A DNA stretch of 22,198 nt from Hamiltosporidium magnivora. Lineage: Eukaryota; Microsporidia; Dubosqiidae. The stretch spans positions 1 through 22,198 of the forward strand of contig PITI01000101.1 of NCBI GenBank assembly GCA_004325065.1. Direction: 5' to 3'. Below are positions 1 through 9,345 of this stretch, piece by piece (within the stretch, counting starts at the first letter, position 1; every line of letters begins with the position of its first letter). Under the pieces are notes generated by a model that was given only the letters and a program-made list of their open reading frames with translations, was not told where the DNA came from and did no database searches. The position numbers and the translations under genes were made by a program.

Positions 1-569
1 TGTAGAACCTAAATAATAGGCGAGGCAGTTGCCCGAAGTAAGTTAATGTCCGTTGCATGGAGTGTGATCGAAGGCTGAAGCCACCTCCCCCCCTGGGCTC
101 CCCCAAGACTATGCAGCATTCCCACTTACTCTACACTTTCTGAACCCAATAAACTTCTAGCTAAGATATATTTCAGAGATTTACATGGGGTCCACCTAGA
201 CAGTGCAATGTCATACCAACAGGTATACCCAGCAACTTAGCGTTCCCGGCTTATAATGGTTTTTAATCTTCTTTGTTAAGTCTTCTAACCTGAGTGAGCA
301 CGGCTTGTTTTTATGCTTTTACATGGTAATTACCTACATGTTCAGCTGCGGTCTGCAATCTGGTAACATAAAAAACTACAAATTAATTCTAGAAAATTTT
401 TCTCCATTTCTTAGACGTCTCCTCTTGATAACAACTCCCATGGAACAACCGAAGATTTAGTGTGGTTTAATTCCCACTAAAAATCCAAACAATGATCTTC
501 ACACCAGTTTCACACACTCATTGCCAAGCAGAAAGTTTTTTATGTGTTTATCCTCTCTCCTCAACTGCA
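1..569 (-). mobile_element. LTR-like dispersed repeat, copy 1 (GC-richer, better preserved)
   Basis: This stretch is clearly less AT-rich than what follows it. It is homologous, in inverted orientation, to 16713-17265. The first 17 bases match the reverse complement of 17249-17265 exactly, and 136-154 matches 17122-17140 over 19 bases. Further blocks align in the same order up to about 569. Read on the minus strand it begins TGCAG and ends CTACA, so it has the TG...CA ends of a long terminal repeat. It begins exactly at the left edge of the window. No long open frame was found on either strand. A solo LTR, or a contig broken at an LTR boundary, is the best reading; another repeat class is possible. 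No target-site duplication could be tested. Confidence 0.6.
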
Positions 570-1065
570 TTAAAATAAAATAAATAATTTATTTCAATTT
601 TTTATAATATTTATGTGAATAGAATATTATTTTATGTTTTTTTTTATTAAAATAAAGGTATTTTCGTTTGCCAAATATTATTTATTTTACCTTTGATTCT
701 ACTTTTTTTTCCTTTTTATCTCAAATATAATTTTTTTATTCTTTCATGAATATATAAGTCATATATACTTATACAGCCATACATACTTATTCAACCATAA
801 GTATTTATACAGCCATTAGCAAATTTATTTCAATGTTTTATATTTCTTATGAATAACTTTTATTTTTCTTTGGTTTTTTTATTTTATATTACAAATCTAC
901 AAATCCACAAATCAAAATTTCTTAATTTTTTAATTTAAATATTTTTTTATCATTTTGTTGTTATTTTTTTTGATCATTTTTCTGCCATTTTTTTAATTTT
1001 ATAACTGTCAATCAGTAGTCTTAAAAGGGATATATTATTTAATTAAAAACCGTTATAAAAAAAGA

Positions 1066-1370
1066 GAGGTATTTTTATAATTTGATTTGGATTTCTGCGA
1101 CTTGAGTTAGATTTATAGAGATAATATTTATATTTTTAAAATTTGATTTATATTTCTGCGATTTTATTTAGATTTAGAATTTGATTGTATTTTTATAATT
1201 TTATTTATATTTATGGGATTTTATTTATATTTTTATAATTTAATTGTATATTTAGAATTTGATTTAGATTTCTGTAATTTGATTTATATTTTTACGATGA
1301 AATTCATATTTAGAATTTGTTTTAGGTTTGCAATTTAATTGTATTTTTCTAATTTAAAGTTGCATTTTTA
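1066..1370. repeat. Degenerate AT-rich tandem array
   Basis: Short phrases such as ATTTTTATAATTTGATTT, ATTTCTG(C/T)GATTT and TTTAGAATTTGATT recur about a dozen times with irregular spacing of roughly 18-40 bases. The copies have drifted and no exact period holds. The array looks like an old satellite-like expansion. No coding potential was seen. Confidence 0.5.
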
Positions 1371-1492
1371 TTCAAATTTGTGTTTTTAAGATTTTTATTT
1401 ATAAGTATCAAGTTTCTTTAGGAAATTAAAAAAATAATTTTATAGTTCAAATCAAAATAAATAAATAAATTTGTATAAATTTAACTCAAATT

Positions 1493-1616
1493 TAAAAATA
1501 TATCTATTTTAGTAAAAAAAAAAATATATTATTATTATACAAATTATTTAAAATTTTTATTATTTTTACTTTTTTTGGTAAAAAAATATTTTTTTTTACT
1601 AAAATAGATATATTTT
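1493..1616. repeat. Inverted repeat with roughly 30-base arms
   Basis: The left arm (1493-1525) holds ATATATCTATTTTAGTAAAA and the right arm (1587-1616) holds its reverse complement, separated by about 60 AT-rich bases. The arms pair almost perfectly through the non-homopolymer core. It could be a small foldback element or a simple cruciform-forming sequence 300 bp upstream of the TPR gene. Confidence 0.55.
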
Positions 1617-1905
1617 ATTTATTGTTCCAGTTTATTTCTATATTCTTTTATAGATAAAAGAATTTTAAAGAAGATCTACTGATTAATCTTAAATTATTTT
1701 TTTTAATTAAAAATATAAAATTTTATTTAAAGATACAAGTCAAGATAAATTTTGACTTTACAAAATATATTTTGAATGATAAATAATCTGATTGGTTACT
1801 AGAAAAGTATTTTTTTTTCCTTTTTTATATTTTTTATATAAATTTATTTACCGTTTAGTATTTTTTAATTTAATTTTATATTTTTATATCAAATTAGATA
1901 TCAGA

Positions 1906-1908
1906 GGG
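1906..1908 (+). promoter_or_regulatory. GGG motif one base before the start codon
   Basis: The sequence reads CAGAGGGTATGG, with GGG ending one base before the ATG at 1910. CCC- or GGG-like triplets just upstream of starts are described as a transcription or translation signal in compact microsporidian genomes. Seen directly; the function is inferred. It supports the chosen start of the TPR gene. Confidence 0.4.
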
Positions 1909-1909
1909 T

Positions 1910-3133
1910 ATGGAAAGTAAAGAAAATATAAAAATATCCAAAATACCGACACACCTACCTAAAAGTAATATTTTAGTATTGATATGGCAAGATGTAGGTA
2001 GTTTATATTCCATTTTTGGAGATCATAAAAAATCAATACATTCTTATGAACGCGCATTGCAACAGAATGAAAGAAATGCTATCATCTGGTATAAAATTTG
2101 TGTCGAATATATTATTTTGTCTAATTATGAATTGGCAATCAAAAATTCTTATCGTTTAAAAGAATTTGATAGCAATGGTTTATATTTTAATACAATTATT
2201 GGACATATTTACCTTAAAAAGGGTGATATAAAAAAATCATATCTCTCTTTTGAGGCAGCTGTTCTTTCAAAAAATGAGATTGATCCTTTTCTTGCTTATA
2301 GTATTGGTTTGTTTTATGAATCAGTTGGTTTATTTGATATTGCTCTTAAATTGTTTTCAAAATCACTCAAAAAGTATTTTTATCACGATTTTATAGTTGA
2401 TCTTGTTTATAGAACAGGTGTGATGGTTAAGGTTACGAACAGTGGATATTCTATCAGAGTATTTAGTGTCTTATTAAGGGAAAGGTTTTATAGTCGGTTA
2501 GAAAAGAAGTCAATAAAAATACAAATTGCTCATCTCTTGGTTTTGATAGGAAAATATAAGGATGCTTTGGATTTAATCACTGATATTCTAAAAATAGATC
2601 AACGATATATATTTGCTTTGCGGTTAAGATGTTATATTTTCTATAAAATGAATGACTTGGTGAATGCTGAACATTCTTGTGTGTTTACTATACGAGATCT
2701 TGGTGTGGGTGATGCATATATTTGGTATATTTTAGGACTTTGTAAAAGAGAGTCCGGTAATTTTGAGGCAGCTCTTGATCATTTGGTGATGTCTTCTAGA
2801 AAAGATACGAATAATTGGTGGTTATGGAATACTCTGGGTATTCTTTATAGCAAGATTGGACAATACTCTGAGGCAGAGAAAAGTTTTAATTCCGCGATTA
2901 AAACAAACCCACTGTTCTCAGAGGCAGATTATAATCTTAACATTCTTAGAACGGGTAATATGGCTTCGGGTGATATGATAGATTTGTTTGCAGATATAAG
3001 TGAAACATCTTTTTTATCTGCACCCGCGGTATTTGACTATCCCACTCACTATCATTTACGATATAAATACTACAACGGTAGTAACAAAGTTCTAACCGAA
3101 TATATGCCTTTTGAAAGCTACTTTCGTACCTGA
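1910..3133 (+). CDS. CYC8: TPR protein, probable Cyc8/Ssn6-type transcriptional corepressor subunit
   Basis: The 407-residue protein is built almost entirely of tetratricopeptide repeats at about residues 24-57, 58-91, 92-124, 126-159, 204-236, 237-268, 269-302 and 304-337. Each is a helix pair with the usual W/L-G-Y-A-F-P pattern. The order and spacing follow yeast Cyc8: a GHIYLKKGD repeat, then IGLFYESVG, then a repeat pair ending LGILYSKIGQYSEAEKSF followed by AIKTNP. Cyc8 acts with Tup1 in the nucleus as a general corepressor recruited by DNA-binding proteins. The C-terminus after residue 340 is only about 65 residues and lacks the long Gln-rich tail of the yeast protein, which fits reduction. 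APC/C TPR subunits (Cdc16, Cdc23, Cdc27) are the main alternative. The start is supported by the adjacent GGG and no intron is needed. It stands alone, with large AT-rich flanks. Confidence 0.72.
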   Translation: MESKENIKISKIPTHLPKSNILVLIWQDVGSLYSIFGDHKKSIHSYERALQQNERNAIIWYKICVEYIILSNYELAIKNSYRLKEFDSNGLYFNTIIGHIYLKKGDIKKSYLSFEAAVLSKNEIDPFLAYSIGLFYESVGLFDIALKLFSKSLKKYFYHDFIVDLVYRTGVMVKVTNSGYSIRVFSVLLRERFYSRLEKKSIKIQIAHLLVLIGKYKDALDLITDILKIDQRYIFALRLRCYIFYKMNDLVNAEHSCVFTIRDLGVGDAYIWYILGLCKRESGNFEAALDHLVMSSRKDTNNWWLWNTLGILYSKIGQYSEAEKSFNSAIKTNPLFSEADYNLNILRTGNMASGDMIDLFADISETSFLSAPAVFDYPTHYHLRYKYYNGSNKVLTEYMPFESYFRT

Positions 3134-3136
3134 AAA

Positions 3137-3160
3137 AAAGATTTAAACCTAAAAATCTTT
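3137..3160 (+). other. Stem-loop just after the TPR stop codon
   Basis: AAAGATTT (3137-3144) and AAATCTTT (3153-3160) are perfect reverse complements around an 8-base loop, beginning 3 bases after the TGA. A role in mRNA 3' end formation or stability is conceivable; chance in AT-rich DNA is also possible. Confidence 0.35.
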
Positions 3161-4254
3161 ATAAATCTGTTCTATACACTTTCTATATTTATAATTCATC
3201 TTTCATTGTAAGTTTCTAGTGTATCCTCATACATTTTTTAATAATTTAAAGTACTTATGTATCGTATGTATATATTATGTTTCTATTTATTATTATTAAT
3301 TTTGTTACAAATATAGTAAAATGTATAAAATTTTTTCATCATTTTAATAGGGTAAAAATATTACGTTAGTTAAATAGAAATAAATTGATTGTACAAAAAT
3401 AGCAAATTATTAAATTATTTAGATTTATTGTAATACTTTATGATTGTGACTCAATATTGTAGAAAAAAATACAAAGCTCGTTAAAAAACATGTGATTCAT
3501 TTATCTACAATAATTTTCAAATATTTTTATAATTTTACAATTAAATATGATAGATTCGAGAAAGTTTAATCGAGATGAAAAAAGAAAATTATAAGATTAT
3601 TTTATACAATTATGTTTTATAACATATATAAGATCGATATTCTGTAATAAAAAAATTAGAAGACTATTCTATAAATCAAGGCTAATAATAACTTGTCATA
3701 ATACAGTAGAGCTATTAAAAATAATTTTTTTAAATCAAATATGTGTAAATAGATAAATAAATCAAATATCTTTCTTTTCAATAAAAAACCTAAAGAGAAT
3801 TAAAAAAAATTTTCAACGAAATTTGGTTGAGTTTATTAATAAATTATTTCGTATTGCATTTAAAAAATATTCACAAAAAAAAATGGTATTTCCAACGGTT
3901 TTTATTCTTCTAAATTCACTGCAATTGTAATTTTTTTAGATATTAATGTTTTATACTTATTTAAACAAAATATTTATATTGCAATTTATAAGAATTATTT
4001 TTTATATTCAAATAAATTTTCCAATTTACAGGTCGCTAAACTTATTAGCTCATAAATCATCTTGCCTTCTAAAAAAGTCCCAGGTCAAACACTCCATAGA
4101 TTTTATATCAAATTACAAAAAAGTCTTTTTGAATGTTTAAATAACATCTTTGTATCGAATGATAAAAGTTTTAAACATATGTTTAAAAAATAAAAAATCA
4201 TCTTGACAATATTCTTAAAGAAAAATATTCAACTTAATTTCTGGAATTATATGA
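3161..4254. other. Intergenic, AT-rich, no supportable gene
   Basis: Nothing with coding-like composition was recognised. A 64-codon open frame at 3946-4140 is rich in F, I, L and K and looks random. Because a hAT transposase C-terminus follows at 4255, decayed upstream parts of that transposase may be hidden here, but none could be read. Confidence 0.5.
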
Positions 4255-4467
4255 GTCTTCCAACCACTGAATTCAATAACATTCATAAATTTAAGTGTGA
4301 TTTTTTTCCTGATTTTGGCCCTAATCTCACCATGTGAACAAACATTTTCTAAAATAGAATACAAAAAAAATATTTACAGATCCAAATTAACCCAAAAGCA
4401 CTTGAAGTGGTTATTGATAGTTTCTAGTAGTAAATTAAACACACATTTTCAAAAAATAAAGAGTTGA
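4255..4467 (+). pseudogene. Relic of a hAT-family transposase, C-terminal dimerisation domain
   Basis: The frame opens after a TGA at 4252-4254 and runs 70 codons to a TGA at 4465, with no usable ATG. Its second half reads SPCEQTFSKIEYKKN, then YRSKLTQKHLKWLLIVSSSK. This closely follows the hAT C-terminal dimerisation signature (S..CER.FS..G.....R.RL....(L).LL...S). In hAT transposases this is the last domain of a roughly 500-700 residue RNase H-fold enzyme. Here the catalytic core and N-terminal zinc finger are absent or unreadable, so it is a dead fragment. The overlapping frame just upstream (4193-4338) is also open and may hold the part before a frameshift. Terminal inverted repeats were not found. 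The family call is confident; the element's boundaries are unknown. Confidence 0.75.
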
Positions 4468-4658
4468 AAATTTCCAATTGCACCGATCTCATATAAAAAA
4501 TTATGCCTCACTTTTTTTTGTTATCGCAGTTTGTTTTTAAGTATAAAATGATAAAAAATAAGATTTTTGAGTTAAAAAAATGTTGAAACTAAATAATTTC
4601 TTTGTATTATACCTCAATTGAAAATGTTTATACTCTTATTTTTGTTTAATTTATTTAA

Positions 4659-4799
4659 AGTTTTTTATTGTATTTTTCTGTTAAAAAACACCTACTCTAC
4701 AAAAAAATTACCGGCGGTAAGATAAAATATCTTCGTGGGCCTTGGTTTGAAACTCTTGTTGTAAATAATAATTGTACTTCTGAAAGTGTGAAGAAATAA
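4659..4799 (+). pseudogene. Possible coding relic, unrecognised
   Basis: A 46-codon stop-to-stop frame has unusually balanced composition for this AT-rich tract, including ITGGKIKYLRGPWFETLVV. It lies 190 bp beyond the hAT relic in a small GC-richer island. It lacks an ATG and matches no family I recognise. It may be flanking debris of the same or another element. Chance is a real alternative for a frame this short. Confidence 0.3.
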
Positions 4800-5155
4800 A
4801 TCGTAAATTTTTTTAAGTACTAAAAATCAGTTGAACAATAATAAAATTTATCCGAAAAACATATTTTAAGGATTGATATATAGATGATTAAAAAGATATT
4901 ATAGAATAATCTAAGGTTTAAAAAAAACTGGATGGAATTCTATAAACAATAGCGTGTCTTATAATATATATTGTTTTAAGAAGTATTAATTCAATAGAAA
5001 CCAGATTTAATTTTATAATCAACTTGTAGTTTGGTTTCTACTATTTAATATTATTGCCTGGATAAATATTACATCGATTTGATGTATAATTTTAATTTTT
5101 TATATTTGTAAACAAAATATTGATTAAATATAGCTATAAAAACGGAATTTAAATT

Positions 5156-5533
5156 ATGGCAAAAAATATAGGCACTTTTGCCTACAAACTAATGAATTCC
5201 CCCCTCCATGACAAAATAAGAATTGGCTTGGTGTGTTCTCTGCTTGTTTAAAACGCGACTAAAAGGGACTGGTCCGCAAGATTTGGTTAGGGTGTAGGGC
5301 TGATAACCCACCTTTTAAAACCACCCTGTTTCGAAACCCGAAAAAGTAAACGAACTCATCAGAAAGAGACTGGTAGGCGGTATTACCAAGGGAATCCAAG
5401 GATCATGCGGAGCTTCATTGCGAGGATTAATGAACGAATTAATGTATTTTCTATTATTGAAATTAACTACGAATTACCAATCTGGCCAATAAAGTATACG
5501 AAGAAAGGCAAATATAATTATTCAAACAATTAA
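5156..5533 (+). pseudogene. Stop-interrupted coding relic, family unknown
   Basis: From an ATG at 5156 one frame runs 125 codons, broken only by TAA at 5249 and TAG at 5288, to TAA at 5531. The last open segment (5291-5530) is 80 codons. It is rich in Arg and Lys in its first half (FETRKSKRTHQKETGRRYYQ) and has Trp, Pro and mixed hydrophobics later (YELPIWPIKY). The island at 5190-5450 is clearly GC-richer than its surroundings, as are the transposon relics nearby. This suggests a decayed mobile-element gene or a lineage-specific gene killed by two stops. I do not recognise the family. A resemblance of 5275-5330 to a tRNA was tested and rejected. Confidence 0.45.
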
Positions 5534-7142
5534 AAGACTCAAGATCATATAGCCTTATTTTTATTTAACTGAAATTTCACAATCCAGATGTTTACAATTA
5601 CAAAAAAAATTGAAGAAATTGACCAAAGCTATTTAAAAAACCAATATAGTTTAAATATGTCTTTTAATATTTCATAAGAAGAAAATATCTCAAATTTACA
5701 CGTAATAAATCTAAATAAAATATTGCAAATGCAATCATAGGAAATGTATGAAAAACGCTTGTCTAGAATAATATCTGATTCTTTTATATAAATTTTTATT
5801 TAATCTTAAAAATTATCTCGTTCTTTACGCATTTTTTATACCTATAAAAACCAAAGAATCGTTCTTAAAACTATAAAACTTTACCGAAATTTTATTTGTC
5901 TATGTTCTGCTTCGAAAAAAATAGATTTTTCAAAATTATTGCTATGATAGCAGCCAAAATTCTGTAATTTTTTCTATAAAACATATGCAGGTTACTTATA
6001 ATTGGCACAAATAAATAAAAGCTTTGTATTATGTAGGTGACTAGATATTATATAAAGAGAAATATTCACGCTAATTAAATATACTCTAAGAAAATACTGA
6101 TCGTATTCGACTCTCATATGATATTTAAAAACATTTTGTAAATAGATTCAGTATTTTTTTCAATTAAATTCTAAGAAAAGATAAGGTACTGGTTATACCT
6201 CATATCACGCAATAATTTTTTCATAAAGATAGATACATTTTAAATATCGAATACATGAATATTTTAAGATTCTAATTAAATAAAAAAGCCAATCTTTATA
6301 AATACACACTATGCGGTTTTGAGTAGAAACCAAGACATATTTAAAACAAAAAAAATATTTGAACATGTATTCTCGTTTCTTGTATTTAAAAACCATATTT
6401 TTAGTATTTCTAACCATCTAGAAGAAATATCAAACCTACTCAAGGAAGTTATAATAAAAAAACAAAATATTTAGACTTTTTAAATAAACAACTAAAAAAT
6501 ATTTCCTAATTCCGATTTATTATAGATTATAATCATATATTTGACATATTTAATCGGTAGATGAAATATTAAGTTAAACATAGTCAAGAATATTAGAATT
6601 TATATATTTTTGTTCAAAGAAATATTTATTTAATAAATGAGTCATAGTTGTTTTCCTTCTGTGTTTCATTAAAAATTCCTAAAATTAATTACAATAATTT
6701 CTTGATTAAAACAAAAATACTATTAAACAATACAGAATAATTAGTCATCACATTTAAAATTGATGAGTGATTTAATCTAATATACAGGAATATCAAGATA
6801 ATTAAACCAAAACCAGTATGTCAGTTGACATAAATTATCAAAATGTGAATTTTTAAAACAACAGAAATTAGAATATGAATTTAAATGATATAAATTGTAT
6901 ATGAAAAATACTACACGATAGTGAAAATATTTATTTAGAAATTTTAGGTACAATTTCTATACAAATAAATCGGAAATTTTTTTTTTTTTAAATTATGAAA
7001 TAAAACTTTTTTCAAAATTTATTTTAATATTTTTAACTTCATTTTTTCTAAGTCCAAATGTGAAAATTTATGGTAATTTATGAAGAAATTTATAATTGTT
7101 TTTTAAGAAATAAATGAATAAACGAATGTTTTTACTATTTTT
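5534..7142. other. Intergenic, no gene seen
   Basis: This is AT-rich throughout. The only longer open frame (6205-6417, minus) is 70 codons of F, Y, I and K with no recognisable feature and is judged random. No tandem array or tRNA was seen. Confidence 0.55.
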
Positions 7143-7652
7143 TTATGAAATTTTGCAACTTAATTCTTCAAGACGTTTCGCTATTTTTCGATGATTTTTA
7201 TTGAATCTTTTTTGAAATTCCTCGTCTTTTAACTTCTTAAGTTTAGAAGTTCGATCATCAGTTGAAGCTCTCAATGAGAAACTCTTGGAGCTAGTTTGTT
7301 CATTGGATTCATTTTCTGTAGTGCCCACGGCACCTGAACATTCCGAAGCAGCAGGATTCAAACTGTTACAAGATCCCCGCTTGGATTTTTCAACTTGTGC
7401 TTTTGTACTGAAACTTGACTTTTTTCGTGAAGCTCTTTCCGTAGTCTGCTCGCTTCTAATACACCCTCTATTTTCTCCCTCTATACGTTCTTTTTCCTCC
7501 AATTCCTGGAAATATTCTAATATTTCGCCCTGGATTGAATTCATTTTGCGCTGCATTGTCTCTTCTTCCCGTTTCTCTTCCTCGCTCATACTTTCCTTTG
7601 AAATTGCAATTAAACACATTATTACTGCTGATATCCTCCATAAAAATTTCAT
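7143..7652 (-). CDS. Small secreted protein, charged and Ser-rich, unknown function
   Basis: The 169-residue product starts with a typical signal peptide: basic MKFLWR, then a hydrophobic stretch to about residue 18, with cleavage likely near 18-23. After it come an acidic Glu-rich helix with coiled-coil character (about 23-62), a Ser/Thr/Asn-rich low-complexity middle (65-130) with four scattered Cys, and a basic helical end (about 135-165, KLKKLKDEEFQKRF then KNHRKIAKRLEEL). No known domain is visible. Mixed codon use with C and G, against AT-rich flanks, supports a real gene, as does the upstream in-frame stop. It is isolated, with more than a kilobase on either side. In a microsporidian such proteins go to the spore surface or are secreted into the host cell; that role is inference. 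The opposite-strand open frame 7285-7671 is a shadow. Confidence 0.7.
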   Translation of the reverse strand: MKFLWRISAVIMCLIAISKESMSEEEKREEETMQRKMNSIQGEILEYFQELEEKERIEGENRGCIRSEQTTERASRKKSSFSTKAQVEKSKRGSCNSLNPAASECSGAVGTTENESNEQTSSKSFSLRASTDDRTSKLKKLKDEEFQKRFNKNHRKIAKRLEELSCKIS

Positions 7653-8120
7653 GTTTAAAGAAAAAAATTAAGACTTAAATAGTTTTAAAATGATTTTTTT
7701 AATTATATCTTTTTAGAAAATTTCCAAAAAAATATATTTTTTTATTTCTTTTTGAACTTAGAATTTATTAAAAAAGGAAAAAAAATCATTATTTTGTTCT
7801 AAAAAAGCCGGTAATTTCAAAAAACAAGTATTTATGGCAAATAAATTTATAATTTTGATCAATTAAAGTCAACTTAAAATTTATGACAGTTTTCTGATAT
7901 CAGTTTTTTATAAAAATGTAATTTAAATCAACTAAAATCATTTTTCTTTAATTTACCGAATTTTAAAATATTTTTTTAAAAAAAAGATATTCAGTTAAAA
8001 AAATGTTCGAGAATATATATTTTTTTATTTCTTTTTTATCATAAAATTAAAGATAATGAATTTACTATTTTTTTAAAAAATTTAAATTCGAAAAATTATA
8101 GTTTAATATAGAAATTATAT
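7653..8120. other. Intergenic, poly-A/T-rich, no feature
   Basis: This upstream flank of the secreted-protein gene is made of A and T runs. No recognisable promoter element, RNA gene or coding frame was seen. Confidence 0.55.
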
Positions 8121-8196
8121 TCTTTACTATTTTTAAATATCTTTACTATTTTTAAATATCTTTACTATTTTTAAATATCTTTACTACTTTTAATTC
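8121..8196. repeat. Tandem repeat, 4 copies of a 19-bp unit
   Basis: The unit TCTTTACTATTTTTAAATA occurs exactly at 8121, 8140 and 8159, and a diverged fourth copy starts at 8178. It is an AT-rich minisatellite with no coding capacity. Confidence 0.9.
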
Positions 8197-8507
8197 TTTT
8201 TAATAGTCTCTGTAACTCTAAGATTTAAAGGATTGAGACTAAGATTGAATTTTATTGTTTGTAAATAAAGCAATTACTAAGATGTTATACAAATATTTAT
8301 GTATTACCTTATACGATGTATTGCAGTTGTTTTAAAATGTGTAGTTTATAATATTTTATAGATTATATTCTACTTATTATATTGTTGTCTAAATTTTTTT
8401 ATTAAAGAAATTTGAATATTTTGTTCGTTTTATATATTTCTACATAAAAATACGTTTTTAAATAGCAATTTTTCTGTAAAATTATTTTTAAAAGTTTTAT
8501 TTGGATA

Positions 8508-8716
8508 AATATTTATATTTTAAAGTATTTTTTTAGTGTTTTTATTGTTTCTTAATCTTTAATAATGTTGAAGTCGTAATATTTATATTTTAAGTATTTT
8601 TTTAGTGTTTTTATTGTTTTTTAATCTTTAATAGTGTTGAAGTCGTAATATTTATATTTTAAAGTATTTTTTTAGTGTTTTTATTGTTTCTTAATCTTTA
8701 ATAGTGTTGAAGTCGT
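8508..8716. repeat. Tandem repeat, 3 copies of a 70-bp unit
   Basis: Copies lie at 8508-8577 (70 bp), 8578-8646 (69 bp) and 8647-8716 (70 bp). Each begins AATATTTATATTTTAA and ends GTTGAAGTCGT. They differ by one missing A in copy 2 and a few substitutions, so the expansion is recent. No gene is involved. Confidence 0.92.
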
Positions 8717-8941
8717 AAGATTAGAAATATTTTTGTAAGTTGAAAGGAACTGAAAACATTTTGATTCTAATCTTGATTATTACTTTATTAGTAAAACAAT
8801 CAGAGAGAATATTGACATTACAATATTGATTTAATATATAAGAAGAAAATTATAAATTGAAAATATGAACCAATAATCATTTAAATAAATTTATTACTAT
8901 TAAAAGAAAACAAAATATAATCGATAAATGTAATTTATTTT

Positions 8942-9043
8942 TAATTTGTACAAAGAAGAATTTCAGTTTTATACTAATGATTTATCAAACATAATCCGGA
9001 TTATTTCTTTTATTGTATTTTCTTCTTATAGTTGTACAAATTA
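8942..9043. repeat. Imperfect foldback centred on a 14-bp palindrome
   Basis: The outer arms TAATTTGTACAA (8942-8953) and TTGTACAAATTA (9032-9043) are perfect complements. Inside them AGAAGAA (8954-8960) pairs with TTCTTCT (9020-9026), and the centre holds the perfect palindrome ATAATCCGGATTAT (8991-9004). Nested complementarity at this length suggests a small foldback or MITE-like insertion, or an RNA hairpin. It lies beside the coding relic at 9151-9345. Confidence 0.6.
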
Positions 9044-9071
9044 TAATTTCAATACATAAAATTTACACGTA

Positions 9072-9296
9072 TCATGTCTCTGATATTACTGCTACACTAA
9101 TTGGCGCCACATTTCTTAAAGAGCCTAGGTCTTTTAAAGATTTTTATAATTTATATTATTTCGTATCGGTTGAGTAACAATATGGTTTTGTGAGATAGAA
9201 ATGTTAGCCCTATGTTCAACCCTCCTACTTTATCTGGGCTTGGAATCAGCAGAGCAGAATTTATCGTATCTCTGGCGACGTTCATGTCTCTGATAT
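9072..9296. repeat. 15-bp direct repeats 210 bp apart
   Basis: TCATGTCTCTGATAT occurs at 9072-9086 and again at 9282-9296. The sequence between them is GC-richer than average and holds the minus-strand relic. Continuation of the repeat beyond 15 bases is weak, so this is either an old tandem duplication or the footprint of an insertion. Confidence 0.6.
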
Positions 9297-9345
9297 ACAA
9301 CAAGTTAATCTTACTTCTTACTTGGCTCGGTGTTTGGTTTAAATA
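9151..9345 (-). pseudogene. Coding relic, probably of a mobile element
   Basis: On the minus strand 64 codons are open between a TGA (9348-9346) and a TAA (9153-9151). Composition is balanced, quite unlike the AT-rich surroundings: LLYIRDMNVARDTINSALLI, then a Pro-Ser-Gly segment. The only internal Met is in RDM, so the frame lacks a start and is a fragment. The RDMNVARD stretch about 36 residues before the end superficially resembles the last RuvC motif (D-x-N-x-A) of TnpB/Fanzor nucleases. No zinc ribbon or other RuvC motif is visible, so that assignment is speculative. After the stop the same frame continues open for about 20 codons. Confidence 0.4.

Larger units (their letters stand above)
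570..1909. other. Intergenic, extremely AT-rich, no gene seen
   Basis: Long T and A runs dominate. The only structure seen is a degenerate tandem array and an inverted repeat, both listed separately. No frame with coding-like composition was found ahead of the TPR gene. Confidence 0.6.

Noticed and set aside
1..569. Ribosomal RNA fragment, suggested by higher GC and by GTGTAGAGTAAGTGGGA on the minus strand
   Set aside because: The short resemblance to LSU domain V does not extend on either side, and an AT-decayed second copy within the window fits a mobile element better.
3946..4140. 64-codon plus-strand open frame
   Set aside because: F/I/L/K/N composition as expected from random AT-rich DNA, with no motif and no start signal.
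5270..5345. tRNA-Ile-like stretch (TTGGTTAGG, GGGCTGATAACCC, TTTCGAAACCC)
   Set aside because: The D-loop and anticodon-loop words look right, but the anticodon stem has mismatches and neither register of the T stem pairs, so no cloverleaf forms. The same bases lie in an open relic frame.
6205..6417. 70-codon minus-strand open frame
   Set aside because: Low-complexity F/Y/I/K composition typical of chance frames in this sequence.
7285..7671. 128-codon plus-strand open frame
   Set aside because: It lies antisense to the secreted-protein gene 7143-7652, whose signal peptide, coiled-coil and composition look genuine. The antisense frame has no recognisable feature.
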